NCBI RefSeq assembly: GCF_022758235.1
Contig: NZ_JALEBG010000001.1
Span: forward strand, 1,798,001-1,862,000
From: Pontibacter liquoris
Lineage (GTDB): Bacteria > Bacteroidota > Bacteroidia > Cytophagales > Hymenobacteraceae
Direction of reading: 5' to 3'
DNA length: 64,000 nucleotides
This document shows, piece by piece, positions 25,583 through 35,510 of the stretch; positions within the stretch are counted from its first letter, which is position 1, and each line of letters opens with the position of its first letter. The notes under the pieces are model-generated. The model did no database searches. It was not told the origin of the DNA and was given only the letters and a program-made list of their open reading frames with translations. The position numbers and the translations under genes are program-made.

Positions 25583-25892
25583 AGTAGTTCTGAGTTCTGA
25601 ATCCTGATTTATTGGTAGGGTTGTTATACTTGCTGCGTATTTTACAGGCCCGGTTTGCTGAAGTATAAATCAGGGGGGCGTCCTGTTCTTACCAAGGATG
25701 ATAGTATCGACATTCAACTATACGCCGTTATATCCCAGCCAAGTATATCCATTTTGGTGAGCAAAGTATAAAGGCAGCTGTAGCAAAGAGGTGGACTTTG
25801 CGTGTTCAAGCTTTCTGGCTTTCGGGAAATAACTATTAATTTGCAGCCTGCTGCAGAGCAATCTTATTTAGTAGTATAAATTAAACTGGCTT
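25583..25892. other. Intergenic region with AAGTATA copies
   Basis: No gene is supported. Four copies of the AAGTATA/TATACTT word lie in 310 bases (near 25626, 25662, 25741 and 25764). The tatD-type gene promoter must be here but no exact box was found. Confidence 0.5.
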
Positions 25893-26660
25893 ATGGAGTT
25901 CATTGATTCGCATGCGCATATTTATTCCGAACAATTTAATGACGACAGGGAACAGGCCGTAGCACAAGCTTCTGCCGAAGGAGTAGGCAAAATTTACATG
26001 CCCAATATCGATCATACTTCTATTGATGCCATGCTGGCGGCGGAGGAGAAATTTCCCGGCCAGTGTATTCCGATGATGGGGTTGCACCCGACTTCTGTTA
26101 ACCGGGATTTTGAGCGTGAGTTATACCTGGTGGAAGAGTGGCTAAATAAAAGGGAATTTGCCGCTATCGGCGAGTGTGGCATTGACCTGTACTGGGATAA
26201 AACATTGCTGCAGGAGCAGCAGGAAGCGCTGAAAGTGCAGGTTGCATTGGCCAAAAAGCACCAACTGCCCCTGGTGCTGCACACGCGCGATTCGTTTGAA
26301 GAAACATATGCAATCTTGGCCGAAGCACAGGACGGCAGTCTGCAGGGTATCTTCCATTGTTTTTCCGGCACCGTGGAGCAGGCTGAAAAAGTGAAGGAAC
26401 TGGGTTTCCTAATGGGAATTGGGGGAGTGGCTACCTTCAAGAACGGAGGCCTTGATAAAATACTGCCGCATGTGCAGCTTTCGGACCTGGTGCTGGAGAC
26501 CGACTGCCCTTACTTGGCGCCGGTGCCGCACCGGGGCAAACGCAACCAACCGGCTTACCTGCCGCTGGTAGGCAGGCGAGTGGCTGAACTGATGAACAAA
26601 CCAGTGGGGGAAGTAGCCGCAGTGACCTCCCAAAACGCCCTCCGACTATTTAAGCTATAG
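25893..26660 (+). CDS. TatD family metal-dependent hydrolase
   Basis: A 255-residue TIM-barrel deoxyribonuclease-like enzyme. Metal ligands appear in FIDSHAHIYS (H7, H9), IGECGID, VLHTRDS, FHCFSGT and LETDCPYLAP. TatD proteins have 3'-5' exonuclease or DNA-repair-related activity in other bacteria. It is followed after two bases by the asparaginase gene, an apparent operon. Confidence 0.93.
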   Translation: MEFIDSHAHIYSEQFNDDREQAVAQASAEGVGKIYMPNIDHTSIDAMLAAEEKFPGQCIPMMGLHPTSVNRDFERELYLVEEWLNKREFAAIGECGIDLYWDKTLLQEQQEALKVQVALAKKHQLPLVLHTRDSFEETYAILAEAQDGSLQGIFHCFSGTVEQAEKVKELGFLMGIGGVATFKNGGLDKILPHVQLSDLVLETDCPYLAPVPHRGKRNQPAYLPLVGRRVAELMNKPVGEVAAVTSQNALRLFKL

Positions 26661-26662
26661 GT

Positions 26663-27730
26663 ATGCAGGTAGTTAAAGTAGACATCGACACGGCCACGCC
26701 GTTGCACCCCGAGGCCGCCATACTGATCATTTACACGGGCGGCACTGTCGGGATGGTATTTGACGAAGCTGAGCAGCATTTGGTGCCCTTCAACTTTACC
26801 CAGATCCTGGACCATGTACCCGAACTGCGGCAATTTCATTACCTGCTCACGGTACTCAGCATCGAACCCGCCATCGATTCCTCTAACATGGGGGTAGCAG
26901 ACTGGCTGCTGCTGTCTCGGCTGATAGGAGAGAACTATGAAAGTTATGATGGCTTTGTGGTGCTGCATGGCACCGATACCATGGCCTACAGCGCTTCGGC
27001 TATGAGCTACCTGCTGGAGAACCTGCAGAAGCCTGTAATTTTTACCGGGGCGCAGGTGCCCATCGGCCGCATCCGGACCGATGCCCGTGAGAACCTGATC
27101 ACCGCGGTGCAGATAGCCGCAACCAGGCAGGAGGGCACGAGCAGGGTGCCGGAAGTATGCATCTATTTCCGTAATCTGCTGCTGCGCGGCAACCGCTCCA
27201 AAAAAGTGGAGAGTAGCCATTTCGATGCCTTTAAATCCGATAATTACCCGCCCCTTGCTGAAACGGGGATAGAGATCGACTACAATGCCGAGCATGTCCT
27301 GCCATATCCTACCCGCCCTTTTCGGGCACACGGCCAGCTGGACGACCGGGTAGTGGTGCTGAAGTTATTTCCGGGCATCACGGCTGCGGTAGTGCAAAGT
27401 ATCCTGCAAACACCTGAGCTGCGAGGTGTGGTACTGGAAACCTTCGGCTCAGGCAATGCGCCCACTGCTTCGTGGTTTCTGGCTTTGCTGCGGGAGGCGT
27501 TGGCTAAAGGTATTGTGATCCTGAATGTTTCTCAGTGCGATGAGGGACACGTGGACCAGGGGCGCTACGAAACGAGCAAGCATTTGCTGGACATGGGCGT
27601 AGTGGGTGGAGCTGATATCACCACGGAAGCGGCCGTTAGCAAATTAATGTATGTGCTGGGCCTGGAGCTAAGCCTGGTACAAACAACTGAGCTGCTGCGC
27701 CAAAACTTACGCGGCGAAATAACCATCTAG
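26663..27730 (+). CDS. ansA: Type I L-asparaginase
   Basis: A 355-residue cytoplasmic asparaginase. The two catalytic threonine motifs are YTGGTVGM near residue 24 and VLHGTDTMAYSA near residue 107, followed by IFTGAQVPIG. It hydrolyses asparagine to aspartate and ammonia. No signal peptide precedes the domain, which fits the type I enzyme. It starts two bases after the TatD gene, and the region contains no AAGTATA copies. Confidence 0.93.
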   Translation: MQVVKVDIDTATPLHPEAAILIIYTGGTVGMVFDEAEQHLVPFNFTQILDHVPELRQFHYLLTVLSIEPAIDSSNMGVADWLLLSRLIGENYESYDGFVVLHGTDTMAYSASAMSYLLENLQKPVIFTGAQVPIGRIRTDARENLITAVQIAATRQEGTSRVPEVCIYFRNLLLRGNRSKKVESSHFDAFKSDNYPPLAETGIEIDYNAEHVLPYPTRPFRAHGQLDDRVVVLKLFPGITAAVVQSILQTPELRGVVLETFGSGNAPTASWFLALLREALAKGIVILNVSQCDEGHVDQGRYETSKHLLDMGVVGGADITTEAAVSKLMYVLGLELSLVQTTELLRQNLRGEITI

Positions 27731-27759
27731 AAGTATTTAAAGTAAGAGGAAAGGTTTGC

Positions 27760-27791
27760 TTGCAAGTATGCGAGTTTATCACTTATCTTTG
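27760..27791 (+). promoter_or_regulatory. Promoter of tRNA-Ser
   Basis: A TTG at 27760-27762 and TATCTTTG at 27784-27791 (exact TAnnTTTG) are spaced by 21 bases, matching the Bacteroidota housekeeping promoter. The tRNA begins 11 bases after the -7 box. Confidence 0.7.
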
Positions 27792-27801
27792 CACCACAAA
27801 C

Positions 27802-27889
27802 AGAGAGTTGTCCGAGTGGTTGAAGGAGCACGCCTGGAAAGTGTGTATACCTCAAAAGGGTATCGAGGGTTCGAATCCCTCACTCTCTG
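27802..27889 (+). tRNA. tRNA-Ser (anticodon GGA)
   Basis: An 88-base class II tRNA. The acceptor arms AGAGAGT (27802-27808) and ACTCTCT (27882-27888) pair perfectly and the discriminator is G27889. The anticodon stem CACGC/GTGTG holds the loop CTGGAAA, giving anticodon GGA, which reads UCC and UCU. A long variable arm and the TTCGAAT T-loop are present. CCA is not encoded. A terminator follows. Confidence 0.93.
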
Positions 27890-27911
27890 CCGGTAGTAAT
27901 ACTAGATTGTT

Positions 27912-27950
27912 AAAAGCCTGCAAATCATATCTTTGCAGGCTTTTTGTTTT
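27912..27950 (+). terminator. Intrinsic terminator after tRNA-Ser
   Basis: Arms AAAAGCCTGCAAA and TTTGCAGGCTTTT form a 13-bp perfect stem with a short loop, followed by T-rich sequence to 27950. Confidence 0.9.
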
Positions 27951-28500
27951 CATATCCTGTCAGGCTTTATCACCATCTCTTTCCTTGTAGTACTTGTATA
28001 TCCGGCAAAAACCACTCGGAATTTTGCGGGCAGCTCTGAAATTCTCAGGTGGAAAGCAAAGGCTACGATGCACATGCTTTGCCCCACACCTGCTGGGTCA
28101 TTCACGATCTGCCAGATCCAGTCGGTGCCGGGCCATAGGAGCAGCACGACCACCAAAAGCTTTTCCCACATCAATAGCCAGGCTTTGAACGTATCGTGAG
28201 TTTGCTTGATGCTTTATAAGAATTTCATATATTAGCTTAAGAATATGCTATGTAAGCTGGTGCGACGGGAAGCTGGAAGAATTATGCCGAACGGAATCGT
28301 ATTGCAACTTCAAAACGGCAAAACTCAAAAGCTTAAAACAATCGTTTTCAGAAGAAAAAGCTTTATCAGTTACAGTTAAGCCAAACAGCACAATAAGTTG
28401 AGTTTAAGCAAAACGTTTGATTCCATCACAGCACAAGCAGTATGTTCGGCTAAGCCTCACTTATTGCCTGTACAAACCGTTTACATTCATAGTAAACCCA
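27951..28500. other. Junction zone between tRNA-Ser and the AT-rich islet
   Basis: The first part (27951-28200) is GC-balanced. On the minus strand, 27950-28219 stays open for about 85 codons, reading through WPGTDWIWQIVNDP without an ATG near its beginning, which might be a decayed gene remnant. From about 28200 base composition drops to AT-rich. No confident gene, RNA or repeat is seen, and no second copy of the tRNA 3' end was found. Confidence 0.4.
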
Positions 28501-29235
28501 ATGCAATACAAAGAAACAAAACCTTGTAATGCGTTAGAACCCTTTATTCATTCCTATTGGGAATTGAAAGGGGACGAACATGACAGACAATGGGAGCGAA
28601 ATTTCCCTGATGGATGTGCAGGCTTGGTGATGAATTTGGCAGATACCTGTCTGACGGATAATGGCAGGGTTTCTATGGCATTTGGAAAAACGTATGTAGT
28701 GGGGGCAACGACTTCTTTTAAAGATAGTTTTATCGATAGCAATACACATTTAGTAGGCGTTTGCCTTAAACCAGCAGCTTTTGCAAATTTCTATACCTAT
28801 GCAGCACAAAATGAGCTGACCGAGCTCACGGTTGAGTTTGAGAAGGCCAACTCATTTAAGATTGACAATATTATGAAAGACTCTGCTGCTTATTTAAATC
28901 AATTTTTTACAGACAGAATCAAAACTACAATCAACCCGCTACAATCCATCATCAAGGATATACATGCTTCTCATGGACAATTGCGTATTAAAGAACTTTC
29001 AAAACAGTATAACACCACAGTAAGGCAATTAGAACGAAGTTTTAAAAAGCATGTAGGAATTTCACCCAAAGAATATGCAAACATTATTCGCTTTCAACAT
29101 ACTTTAGGTATTATAAAGAACTCAGGTGAAAACCGGAGCTTGTTAGATATTGCTTATGAGTGTGGCTATTACGACCATGCGCATCTTACCAACGAAATTA
29201 AACGGAATACGGGACTTTCCCCTTCGCAACTTTAA
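28501..29235 (+). CDS. AraC-family transcriptional regulator
   Basis: A 244-residue regulator. The N-terminal sensor part starts MQYKETKPCNALEPFIHSYW, as in DUF6597-type AraC proteins, and the C-terminal double helix-turn-helix includes LRIKELSKQYNTTVRQLERS and SLLDIAYECGYYDHAHLTNE. I chose the ATG at 28501 because the domain begins there; the frame is open from 28417. The gene is clearly more AT-rich than most of the window. It probably controls itself or the following two genes, which lie on the same strand. Confidence 0.9.
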   Translation: MQYKETKPCNALEPFIHSYWELKGDEHDRQWERNFPDGCAGLVMNLADTCLTDNGRVSMAFGKTYVVGATTSFKDSFIDSNTHLVGVCLKPAAFANFYTYAAQNELTELTVEFEKANSFKIDNIMKDSAAYLNQFFTDRIKTTINPLQSIIKDIHASHGQLRIKELSKQYNTTVRQLERSFKKHVGISPKEYANIIRFQHTLGIIKNSGENRSLLDIAYECGYYDHAHLTNEIKRNTGLSPSQL

Positions 29236-29306
29236 TTTGTCGTTTTTTTCCAAAGTAGCCATGCCGGCTCTACCTTAACATTGCAGAAACTGTAAACGAA
29301 AGACAA

Positions 29307-29840
29307 ATGCGAAAATTATCACTTTTCATTGCGACAAGTTTGGACGGCTACATTGCAAAGCCAAATGATGATCTCAGTTTCTTAGAAGTAGTTGAAAAAG
29401 AAGGTGAAGATTATGGCTATGAAATATTTAACGAAACTATTGACACCATCATCATTGGTAGGAAAACTTTTGATTGGGTTGAAAGAGAAATCGGTTCTTC
29501 TCATTATGATAATGGGGAAAGAGACGTGTATGTGATCACAAGAACCGAAAGACCAGATGCTGGTAAAATAAAATTCTACACTGGAAGTTTACCTGAATTA
29601 GTGCATCGATTAAAAAGTGAGAAAGGGAAAAATATTTATTGTGATGGAGGGGCAGAAATAATAAACGAGCTATTAAAATATGACTTGATTGATGAACTCA
29701 TTATCTCAATCATTCCGATTTTGGTAGGTAATGGAACAAGGCTATTTAAAGACGGGAGGCCTGAACAAATGCTTGATTTCGTGACGGCAAAAACATTTGA
29801 TACCGGCTTAACGCAATTACATTACAAACGAAAAAGATAA
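29307..29840 (+). CDS. Dihydrofolate reductase / RibD C-terminal-like protein
   Basis: A 177-residue protein of the DHFR-like RibD C-terminal fold. The opening KLSLFIATSLDGYIAKPNDD and the later IIIGRKTFDW, NIYCDGGAEIINELL and IPILVGNGTRLF are typical of YwjB/YyaP-type reductases common as single genes. The substrate is unknown, and true folate reductase activity is not implied. It follows the AraC gene by 71 bases, within the AT-rich islet. Confidence 0.88.
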   Translation: MRKLSLFIATSLDGYIAKPNDDLSFLEVVEKEGEDYGYEIFNETIDTIIIGRKTFDWVEREIGSSHYDNGERDVYVITRTERPDAGKIKFYTGSLPELVHRLKSEKGKNIYCDGGAEIINELLKYDLIDELIISIIPILVGNGTRLFKDGRPEQMLDFVTAKTFDTGLTQLHYKRKR

Positions 29841-30042
29841 ACAGCGAAGCACCAACAAAGAGCATAAAATAGAGAGTGTGCAGTGGTTTTCACTATTTTG
29901 CTGGTCTTATAGCATTAATCATGTTAAACACGTAAACAGCGCCGATATGCTCTCTGTTTTATTCCCTAATTTAGCCTATCTTTTATAGCGACACTTTCAC
30001 ACAGGTATTTAAGATAATAAACAACTTTCATAACCACGCAAT

Positions 30043-30480
30043 ATGGCACTTATCAACCCGCACATTAACTTCAACGGAAATGCCGAAGAAGCTTTCAATT
30101 TTTACAGATCAGTATTTGGCGGAGAGTTCGCCATGATCTTACGCTTCAAAGATATGGCTAGCTCCGAATTTTCGGCAGCAGAAAAGGATGCAGATAAGAT
30201 CATGCACATTGCTTTACCAATTGGTAAAAACATTTTAATGGCTAATGACATTCCGGAAAGAATGGGCCGGGTAAATGAAAACGAAAACAGGTCTAAGATA
30301 GCCATTAGTGCGGAAAGTCGGGAGGAGGCTGACAAACTATTCAACGGACTTTCAGCTGGCGGAAGTATAGAAATGCCTATTGGTGATAGTCCCTGGGGCT
30401 CCTATTTTGGCATGTTTCGGGATAAATTCGGTATTGAATGGATGGTGGATTATGACCCAAAGTATAACGGACAAGTATAA
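30043..30480 (+). CDS. VOC (PhnB-like) family protein
   Basis: A 145-residue vicinal-oxygen-chelate protein of the PhnB/YjdN type: INPHINFNGNAEEAFNFYRSV at the start, ALPIGKNILMANDIPE in the middle, and WGSYFGMFRDKFGIEWMVDY at the end. Such proteins are often single-domain dimers with no defined substrate. It is the last gene of the AT-rich islet. AAGTATA copies reappear in its final codons (30363, 30460 and 30471), after none for about 4.6 kb. Confidence 0.88.
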   Translation: MALINPHINFNGNAEEAFNFYRSVFGGEFAMILRFKDMASSEFSAAEKDADKIMHIALPIGKNILMANDIPERMGRVNENENRSKIAISAESREEADKLFNGLSAGGSIEMPIGDSPWGSYFGMFRDKFGIEWMVDYDPKYNGQV

Positions 30481-30642
30481 GCAAATTCCTACTAGCGCCT
30501 GCTCCCCGTTTTGCAACAGGCGGGTTGCTGTGACTGGTATGTGCTATAATGCTGCAGTTGCGACCTTTCGCCAAGCCGCTTGCCTTTAGCGATAAACCGA
30601 AAATACGAAATAGTTTCCCCTTAAATGATCGCAGGAACCTGC

Positions 30643-32187
30643 CTACTTCATACCTAAAAACTTGCGCTGCATCACTTCCTGCACCGGCATGTTATCGATT
30701 TTGCTTTCCAGCCACGAGATAATATCCAGGTACAGGAAAGGGCGGCGCTCGTAGGGATTGGCGGCAATTTCCATGAGCTTGTCTTTCAGGTTCCGGAAAG
30801 CATCTTTCAGGTCTGGCGGAGTAATGCCACCAAGGTTGCGCAAGAACCTGAAGATAGCCACCTGCATTTGCTGCTGATCATTCATCTTGCCTAAAAACCG
30901 GTACACCGATCGGATCTGGTGCTCCAGCTCATAGTCATCGCCCGCCTCGTAATAGGCAATAAGCCGCAGAATACGCGCAAAGCACTGGATATCTTCCCGC
31001 AGGTTAGGGGCGGCCGTGTTAATGATCTTGTTCAGGTATTTTATGGCCGTCTGGTTATCCCCGCTTCCGAAGTATAAACTGGCTATTTTAAAGTAAAAGA
31101 CCAGCATCCGGTGCGGGTCCAGGTGTGGCTGGAAGTAGTCAAGTTTTTCCAGCAGTTCAGGCACTTCTTCGACTCCTTCCGAAAAAGCTCCCCGCATAAA
31201 ATAAGCATTTAACCGGTTGGTATAGATGTATAGAAAAAGCAACACCTCTATATTCAGGCTGCTGCGCCGGTCCGGGTCAGCGGCAAAGGCCTCCAGGGTA
31301 CGCAGCACCTCTTCGAACCGGGAATAATACTGCAGGTTAAAAAGGCTTAACAATAGGTTGTGCAAGCCCTTGATGTAGAGCGTTATCTGGCTGTTTTTCA
31401 TCGCCGGATTCGCCTCAAACAAATTTACCCATTTACGGGCATAACGGTAGCAGGCCTTAAAATCCTGGATCAGGTAATTATACCACACCTGCGCTTGGTA
31501 GTAGTATAGCTTTTCCATAAATCCTGCCGTCGAAAGGTCCAGCAGTGGGAGGTTTTCCTTGAAAAAAGTGCGGGCAAGTTCGTACTCTTCCTGGTTGCGG
31601 GCATGCCCTATTTTAATGTATAAACCATACATGCGCAGGGCCACATTCGAGAGCGCATGCATTTGCGACACATGGAAAGTCAGGCCCAGTGCTTCTTCCG
31701 AAAGGGCTTCGGCCCGGCCGGTGATGCTCCGGGTGATATACTGCGATTCGATTTGTTTCTCAAAGTCTATTGCCGAAAGTGCGATGTGGTGCAGTTCCCC
31801 TTGTTTGGCAACAGTTTTGATTTTATCCAGCATTTTCAAACACTGCTGATACAAGCCTTTGTTGTAAAGCACTCGGGCATGGCCCAGTTGTTCCTGTAGC
31901 TGGATGTCGAGGTTCTGGCTGGCCTGGTAAAGGCGCAAACTGGAGAGAAGCTGCTTGTATAAATTTGCTTTCAGGTTGGCAAGTTGTACGCGTTTTATAC
32001 TTGGTACCTGTTCCAGAATTTTCTCATCATCATACTGCGCCTGGTTATCAAGGGCATCAAAGAGCTGCAGAAACTTTAAGCCATCGCGCGAACCCTGGCG
32101 GTTGGTATATAACCGGAAGTGCCGCTTCTCGGAAGCTGTCAGCAATTTAATCAACTGGAAAACCGGATCTGAGGACACGTTAGGCAT
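30643..32187 (-). CDS. Helical-repeat (TPR-like) protein of unknown function
   Basis: A 514-residue cytoplasmic protein without signal or membrane segment. The N-terminus (KLLTASEKRHFRLYTNRQ, then a conserved-looking LKANLYKQLLSSLRLY around residues 73-88) is followed by about 400 residues of paired helices rich in Leu, Tyr and Ala, as in degenerate TPR or solenoid proteins. Its layout (N-terminal module, LKxxL helix near residue 75, long solenoid) resembles the two tandem proteins at 50203 and 51759. It is divergent from leuA, 165 bases apart. Function is unknown. Confidence 0.75.
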   Translation of the reverse strand: MPNVSSDPVFQLIKLLTASEKRHFRLYTNRQGSRDGLKFLQLFDALDNQAQYDDEKILEQVPSIKRVQLANLKANLYKQLLSSLRLYQASQNLDIQLQEQLGHARVLYNKGLYQQCLKMLDKIKTVAKQGELHHIALSAIDFEKQIESQYITRSITGRAEALSEEALGLTFHVSQMHALSNVALRMYGLYIKIGHARNQEEYELARTFFKENLPLLDLSTAGFMEKLYYYQAQVWYNYLIQDFKACYRYARKWVNLFEANPAMKNSQITLYIKGLHNLLLSLFNLQYYSRFEEVLRTLEAFAADPDRRSSLNIEVLLFLYIYTNRLNAYFMRGAFSEGVEEVPELLEKLDYFQPHLDPHRMLVFYFKIASLYFGSGDNQTAIKYLNKIINTAAPNLREDIQCFARILRLIAYYEAGDDYELEHQIRSVYRFLGKMNDQQQMQVAIFRFLRNLGGITPPDLKDAFRNLKDKLMEIAANPYERRPFLYLDIISWLESKIDNMPVQEVMQRKFLGMK

Positions 32188-32352
32188 TGTAAAAGCAAAT
32201 TAGTTAAAACGTTGAAAAAGAGCAATGTAAGCTAAAGGTGCAGGCTTTTGGAAATAGTAGCCCTGCCGGATATTTGTTTCAACAGCAACGATCTGTTCCT
32301 GATATTGGAAACAGTTTCAACGAATGTTTCTGCTATAAAGACCAAAGTAAGG

Positions 32353-33519
32353 ATGTCAACTCAGAAAATACAAATATTTGATACGACGTTGCGGGACGGG
32401 GAACAGGTACCGGGCTGTAAACTGAACATGCAGGAGAAGTTGGTCATTGCCCGGCAACTGGAGCAACTGGGCGTGGACGTGATCGAGGCCGGTTTCCCGG
32501 TATCGAGTCCGGGTGATTTTGAAGCTGTAAAAGCCATTGCAGCCCAGACGAAAGAAGCCACTGTGTGCGGGCTTTCCCGGGCTGTTGCCAACGATATTCT
32601 GACAGCCGCAGAAGCACTGAAAGGAGCCAAACGGCCCCGTATTCATACAGGAATCGGCACCTCCGACCTGCATGTAACCTACAAGCTGCGCATTACGCGT
32701 GACGAGGTGATCGCCCGTGCTGTGGAGGCTGTGAAGCTCGCCAAACGCTACGTGGAGGATGTGGAGTTTTATGCCGAAGATGCTGGTCGTACCGATAACG
32801 TATTTCTGGCGCGCGTCTGCGAAGCGGCCGTTGCAGCAGGAGCGACCGTGCTCAACATCCCAGATACCACAGGCTATTGCCTGCCCGAGGAATACGGCGC
32901 CAAGATCAAATACCTCTATGAGAATGTGAAAGGCATTGATAAAGTATGCCTCTCCACGCATTGCCATAACGACCTGGGCTTGGCAACAGCCAACTCAGTG
33001 GCCGGTGTGATAAATGGTGCCCGCCAGATCGAGTGTACCATTAACGGGGTAGGGGAACGTGCCGGCAACACCGCTTTGGAAGAAGTTGTGATGATCTTAC
33101 GCCAGCATCCCTACCTGAACCTGACGACCGGCATTAATAGCCGCATGCTGACCGAAACCTCGGCTTTGGTATCGCACATGATGCGCATGCCGGTGCAACC
33201 GAATAAAGCCATTGTTGGCGCCAATGCGTTCTCGCATTCCAGCGGTATTCACCAGGATGGCATGATCAAGCACCGCGAAACCTACGAGATCATTGATCCA
33301 CGCGAGGTGGGCGTCGACCAGTCTTCTATCGTGCTCACCGCCCGTTCCGGCCGCGCAGCCCTGGCTTACCGCCTGCAGAAACTCGGGTATAAGTTCGATA
33401 AACCCACGATAGACAAAGCCTATACTTCTTTTCTGCATGTAGCGGACGTGAAGAAGGAAGTTGTGGATGAAGATCTGCATGTATTGGTGGAACAACAAAA
33501 TTTAGTTGCAGCAAACTAG
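32353..33519 (+). CDS. leuA: 2-isopropylmalate synthase, short form
   Basis: A 388-residue enzyme that condenses acetyl-CoA with 2-ketoisovalerate, the first step of leucine synthesis. The DRE-TIM barrel motif is [10 protein letters not shown] (9-18), with [13 protein letters not shown] and NGVGERAGN for metal and substrate binding. I chose the ATG at 32353 (MSTQKIQIF); the frame is open from 32248 with a TTG. The usual C-terminal leucine-binding regulatory domain of about 120 residues is missing, so classic feedback inhibition is unlikely. It heads the leuACDB operon. Confidence 0.93.
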   Translation: MSTQKIQIFDTTLRDGEQVPGCKLNMQEKLVIARQLEQLGVDVIEAGFPVSSPGDFEAVKAIAAQTKEATVCGLSRAVANDILTAAEALKGAKRPRIHTGIGTSDLHVTYKLRITRDEVIARAVEAVKLAKRYVEDVEFYAEDAGRTDNVFLARVCEAAVAAGATVLNIPDTTGYCLPEEYGAKIKYLYENVKGIDKVCLSTHCHNDLGLATANSVAGVINGARQIECTINGVGERAGNTALEEVVMILRQHPYLNLTTGINSRMLTETSALVSHMMRMPVQPNKAIVGANAFSHSSGIHQDGMIKHRETYEIIDPREVGVDQSSIVLTARSGRAALAYRLQKLGYKFDKPTIDKAYTSFLHVADVKKEVVDEDLHVLVEQQNLVAAN

Positions 33520-33520
33520 T

Positions 33521-34927
33521 ATGGGAAAAACCTTATTCGACAAAGTATGGGATGCCCATGTGGTGCGCTCCATTGCCGGAGGGCAGGATGTCTTTTACAT
33601 CGACAAACACCTGATTCATGAAGTGACCAGCCCCCAGGCATTTGAAGAACTCGAAACCCGCGGGCTGCCTTTGTTCCGGCGTGAACAGATCGTAGCGACT
33701 GCCGACCACAACGTGCCTACCAAAAACCAGCACCTGCCTATCCAAGATCCGCTATCGCGCTTCCAGGTTGACAAGCTGACGGAAAATAGTGCGAAACATG
33801 CCATTGAACTCTACGGCCTGGGGCACGAACACCAAGGCATTGTACACGTGATCGGGCCGGAACTGGGCATTACGCAGCCGGGCATGACGATCGTGTGCGG
33901 CGACAGCCATACGTCTACGCACGGTGCTTTTGGGGCAATCGCATTTGGCATTGGCACCAGCCAGGTAGCCCAGGTAATGGCCACGCAATGCCTGTTGCTC
34001 AGCCGCCCCAAACGCATGCGCCTGACCATTGAGGGCGAGCTGCAACCGGGTGTAACGGCCAAGGACCTGATCCTGTATGTGATCGCTGCCCTGGGTACCG
34101 GTGGTGCCACCGGGTATTTTGTGGAATATGCCGGCAGTGCCATCCGATCTTTAAGTATGGAAGGACGCATGACGGTTTGCAACATGAGCATCGAAATGGG
34201 CGCCCGCGGTGGTATGATAGCGCCGGACGAGGTGACTTTTGAATATTTGAAAGGCCGCCCGTTTGCCCCGCAGAATGACCGTTGGGAGCAGGCGCTTGCC
34301 TACTGGCAAACTTTGTACTCCGATCAGGATGCCACTTTCGACAAAGAGTACCGCTTTAAAGCCAATGCGGTTCCGCCTATGATCACGTATGGCACCAACC
34401 CGGGCATGGGCATCGCCCTGAATGCCACCATTCCGCTACAGGCAGGAGAGGGGGAAGGCACAAGCTTTGCCAAATCGTTGCACTACATGGGATTCGAGGC
34501 CGGCGAGTCGTTGCTCGGCAAACAGATCGATTATGTATTTATTGGCAGCTGCACCAATTCGCGCATTGAGGATTTGCGCCAGGTGGCCGATGTGGTAAAG
34601 GGTAGGAAAAAAGCGCCTCATCTGGAAGCCATTATTGTGCCCGGTTCCAAACAGGTAGAAAAGCAGGCAAAGGCCGAAGGACTCGACAAGATACTGGCGG
34701 ATGCGGGTTTTGAGCTGCGGGAGCCTGGTTGCAGTGCCTGTCTGGCCATGAACGAAGATAAAATACCGGTAGGCGCATACTGCGTTTCTACCTCCAACCG
34801 CAACTTTGAAGGCCGCCAGGGACCGGGCTCCCGAACATTGCTGGCCAGCCCGCTGGTTGCTGCTATTACAGCCGTAGAAGGAAAGATTGTAGATGTAAGC
34901 CACTATCTCACGCATGGAAAAATTTGA
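33521..34927 (+). CDS. leuC: 3-isopropylmalate dehydratase large subunit
   Basis: A 468-residue aconitase-family subunit carrying the 4Fe-4S cluster. Motifs include [14 protein letters not shown] (about 126-139), [12 protein letters not shown] and the cluster cysteines in [11 protein letters not shown]. With LeuD it isomerises 2-isopropylmalate to 3-isopropylmalate. The start ATG at 33521 is directly behind the leuA stop. It overlaps leuD by 14 bp. No AAGTATA copy occurs in leuC, leuD or leuB. Confidence 0.96.
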   Translation: MGKTLFDKVWDAHVVRSIAGGQDVFYIDKHLIHEVTSPQAFEELETRGLPLFRREQIVATADHNVPTKNQHLPIQDPLSRFQVDKLTENSAKHAIELYGLGHEHQGIVHVIGPELGITQPGMTIVCGDSHTSTHGAFGAIAFGIGTSQVAQVMATQCLLLSRPKRMRLTIEGELQPGVTAKDLILYVIAALGTGGATGYFVEYAGSAIRSLSMEGRMTVCNMSIEMGARGGMIAPDEVTFEYLKGRPFAPQNDRWEQALAYWQTLYSDQDATFDKEYRFKANAVPPMITYGTNPGMGIALNATIPLQAGEGEGTSFAKSLHYMGFEAGESLLGKQIDYVFIGSCTNSRIEDLRQVADVVKGRKKAPHLEAIIVPGSKQVEKQAKAEGLDKILADAGFELREPGCSACLAMNEDKIPVGAYCVSTSNRNFEGRQGPGSRTLLASPLVAAITAVEGKIVDVSHYLTHGKI

Positions 34928-35510
34928 AGTAATCCGATCGACAGCTGTGCCGCTGCCGATTGAAAATGTCGATACAGATCAGATCATACCTGCCCGTTTC
35001 CTGAAAGCTACCTCGCGGGAGGGTTTCGGGGAAAATCTGTTCCGCGACTGGCGCTACGACGGCCAAGGCAACCTGAAAGCCGAGTTTGTGCTGAATCAGG
35101 CGCAACAACAGGGCAGCATTTTAGTGGCCGGCAAAAACTTTGGCTGCGGCTCCAGCAGAGAGCATGCCGCCTGGGCGCTTTATGATGCCGGGTTCAGGGT
35201 GGTAGTATCCAGCTACTTTGCGGATATCTTTTGCGGCAACGCCTTAAACAACGGCCTGCTTCCGCTACAGGTTACCGACGAGGTATTGGGTCGGTTGTTC
35301 CGGCTGTTGGAGAAAGATCCGCAGGCTACCTTTATAGTAGACCTGCCGGAGCAGGTGTTACGGGTACCGGCCTGGGAGGAAAACATTCCCTTCAGCATTG
35401 ATGCCTATAAAAAAGAATGCCTTTTGAACGGGTATGATGATATTGATTTTTTAGTTAGTCAGAAAGCGGCCATTGAGGCCTATGAAAATAACAGGATATG
35501 GGTGTATTAA
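34914..35510 (+). CDS. leuD: 3-isopropylmalate dehydratase small subunit
   Basis: A 198-residue swivel-domain partner of LeuC. The family motif [14 protein letters not shown] (about 76-89) and the start [19 protein letters not shown] are present. It overlaps leuC by 14 bp and leuB by 13 bp, so the three are translated as a coupled set. Confidence 0.96.
   Translation: MEKFEVIRSTAVPLPIENVDTDQIIPARFLKATSREGFGENLFRDWRYDGQGNLKAEFVLNQAQQQGSILVAGKNFGCGSSREHAAWALYDAGFRVVVSSYFADIFCGNALNNGLLPLQVTDEVLGRLFRLLEKDPQATFIVDLPEQVLRVPAWEENIPFSIDAYKKECLLNGYDDIDFLVSQKAAIEAYENNRIWVY

Noticed and set aside
27802-30480. Prophage or integrative element at tRNA-Ser
   Set aside because: No integrase, phage gene or repeated tRNA end was found. 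Only an AT-rich three-gene islet can be supported.
32248-32352. Leader peptide attenuator for leuA
   Set aside because: The open leader is in frame with leuA, has no run of leucine codons and no terminator hairpin, so classical attenuation is not supported.
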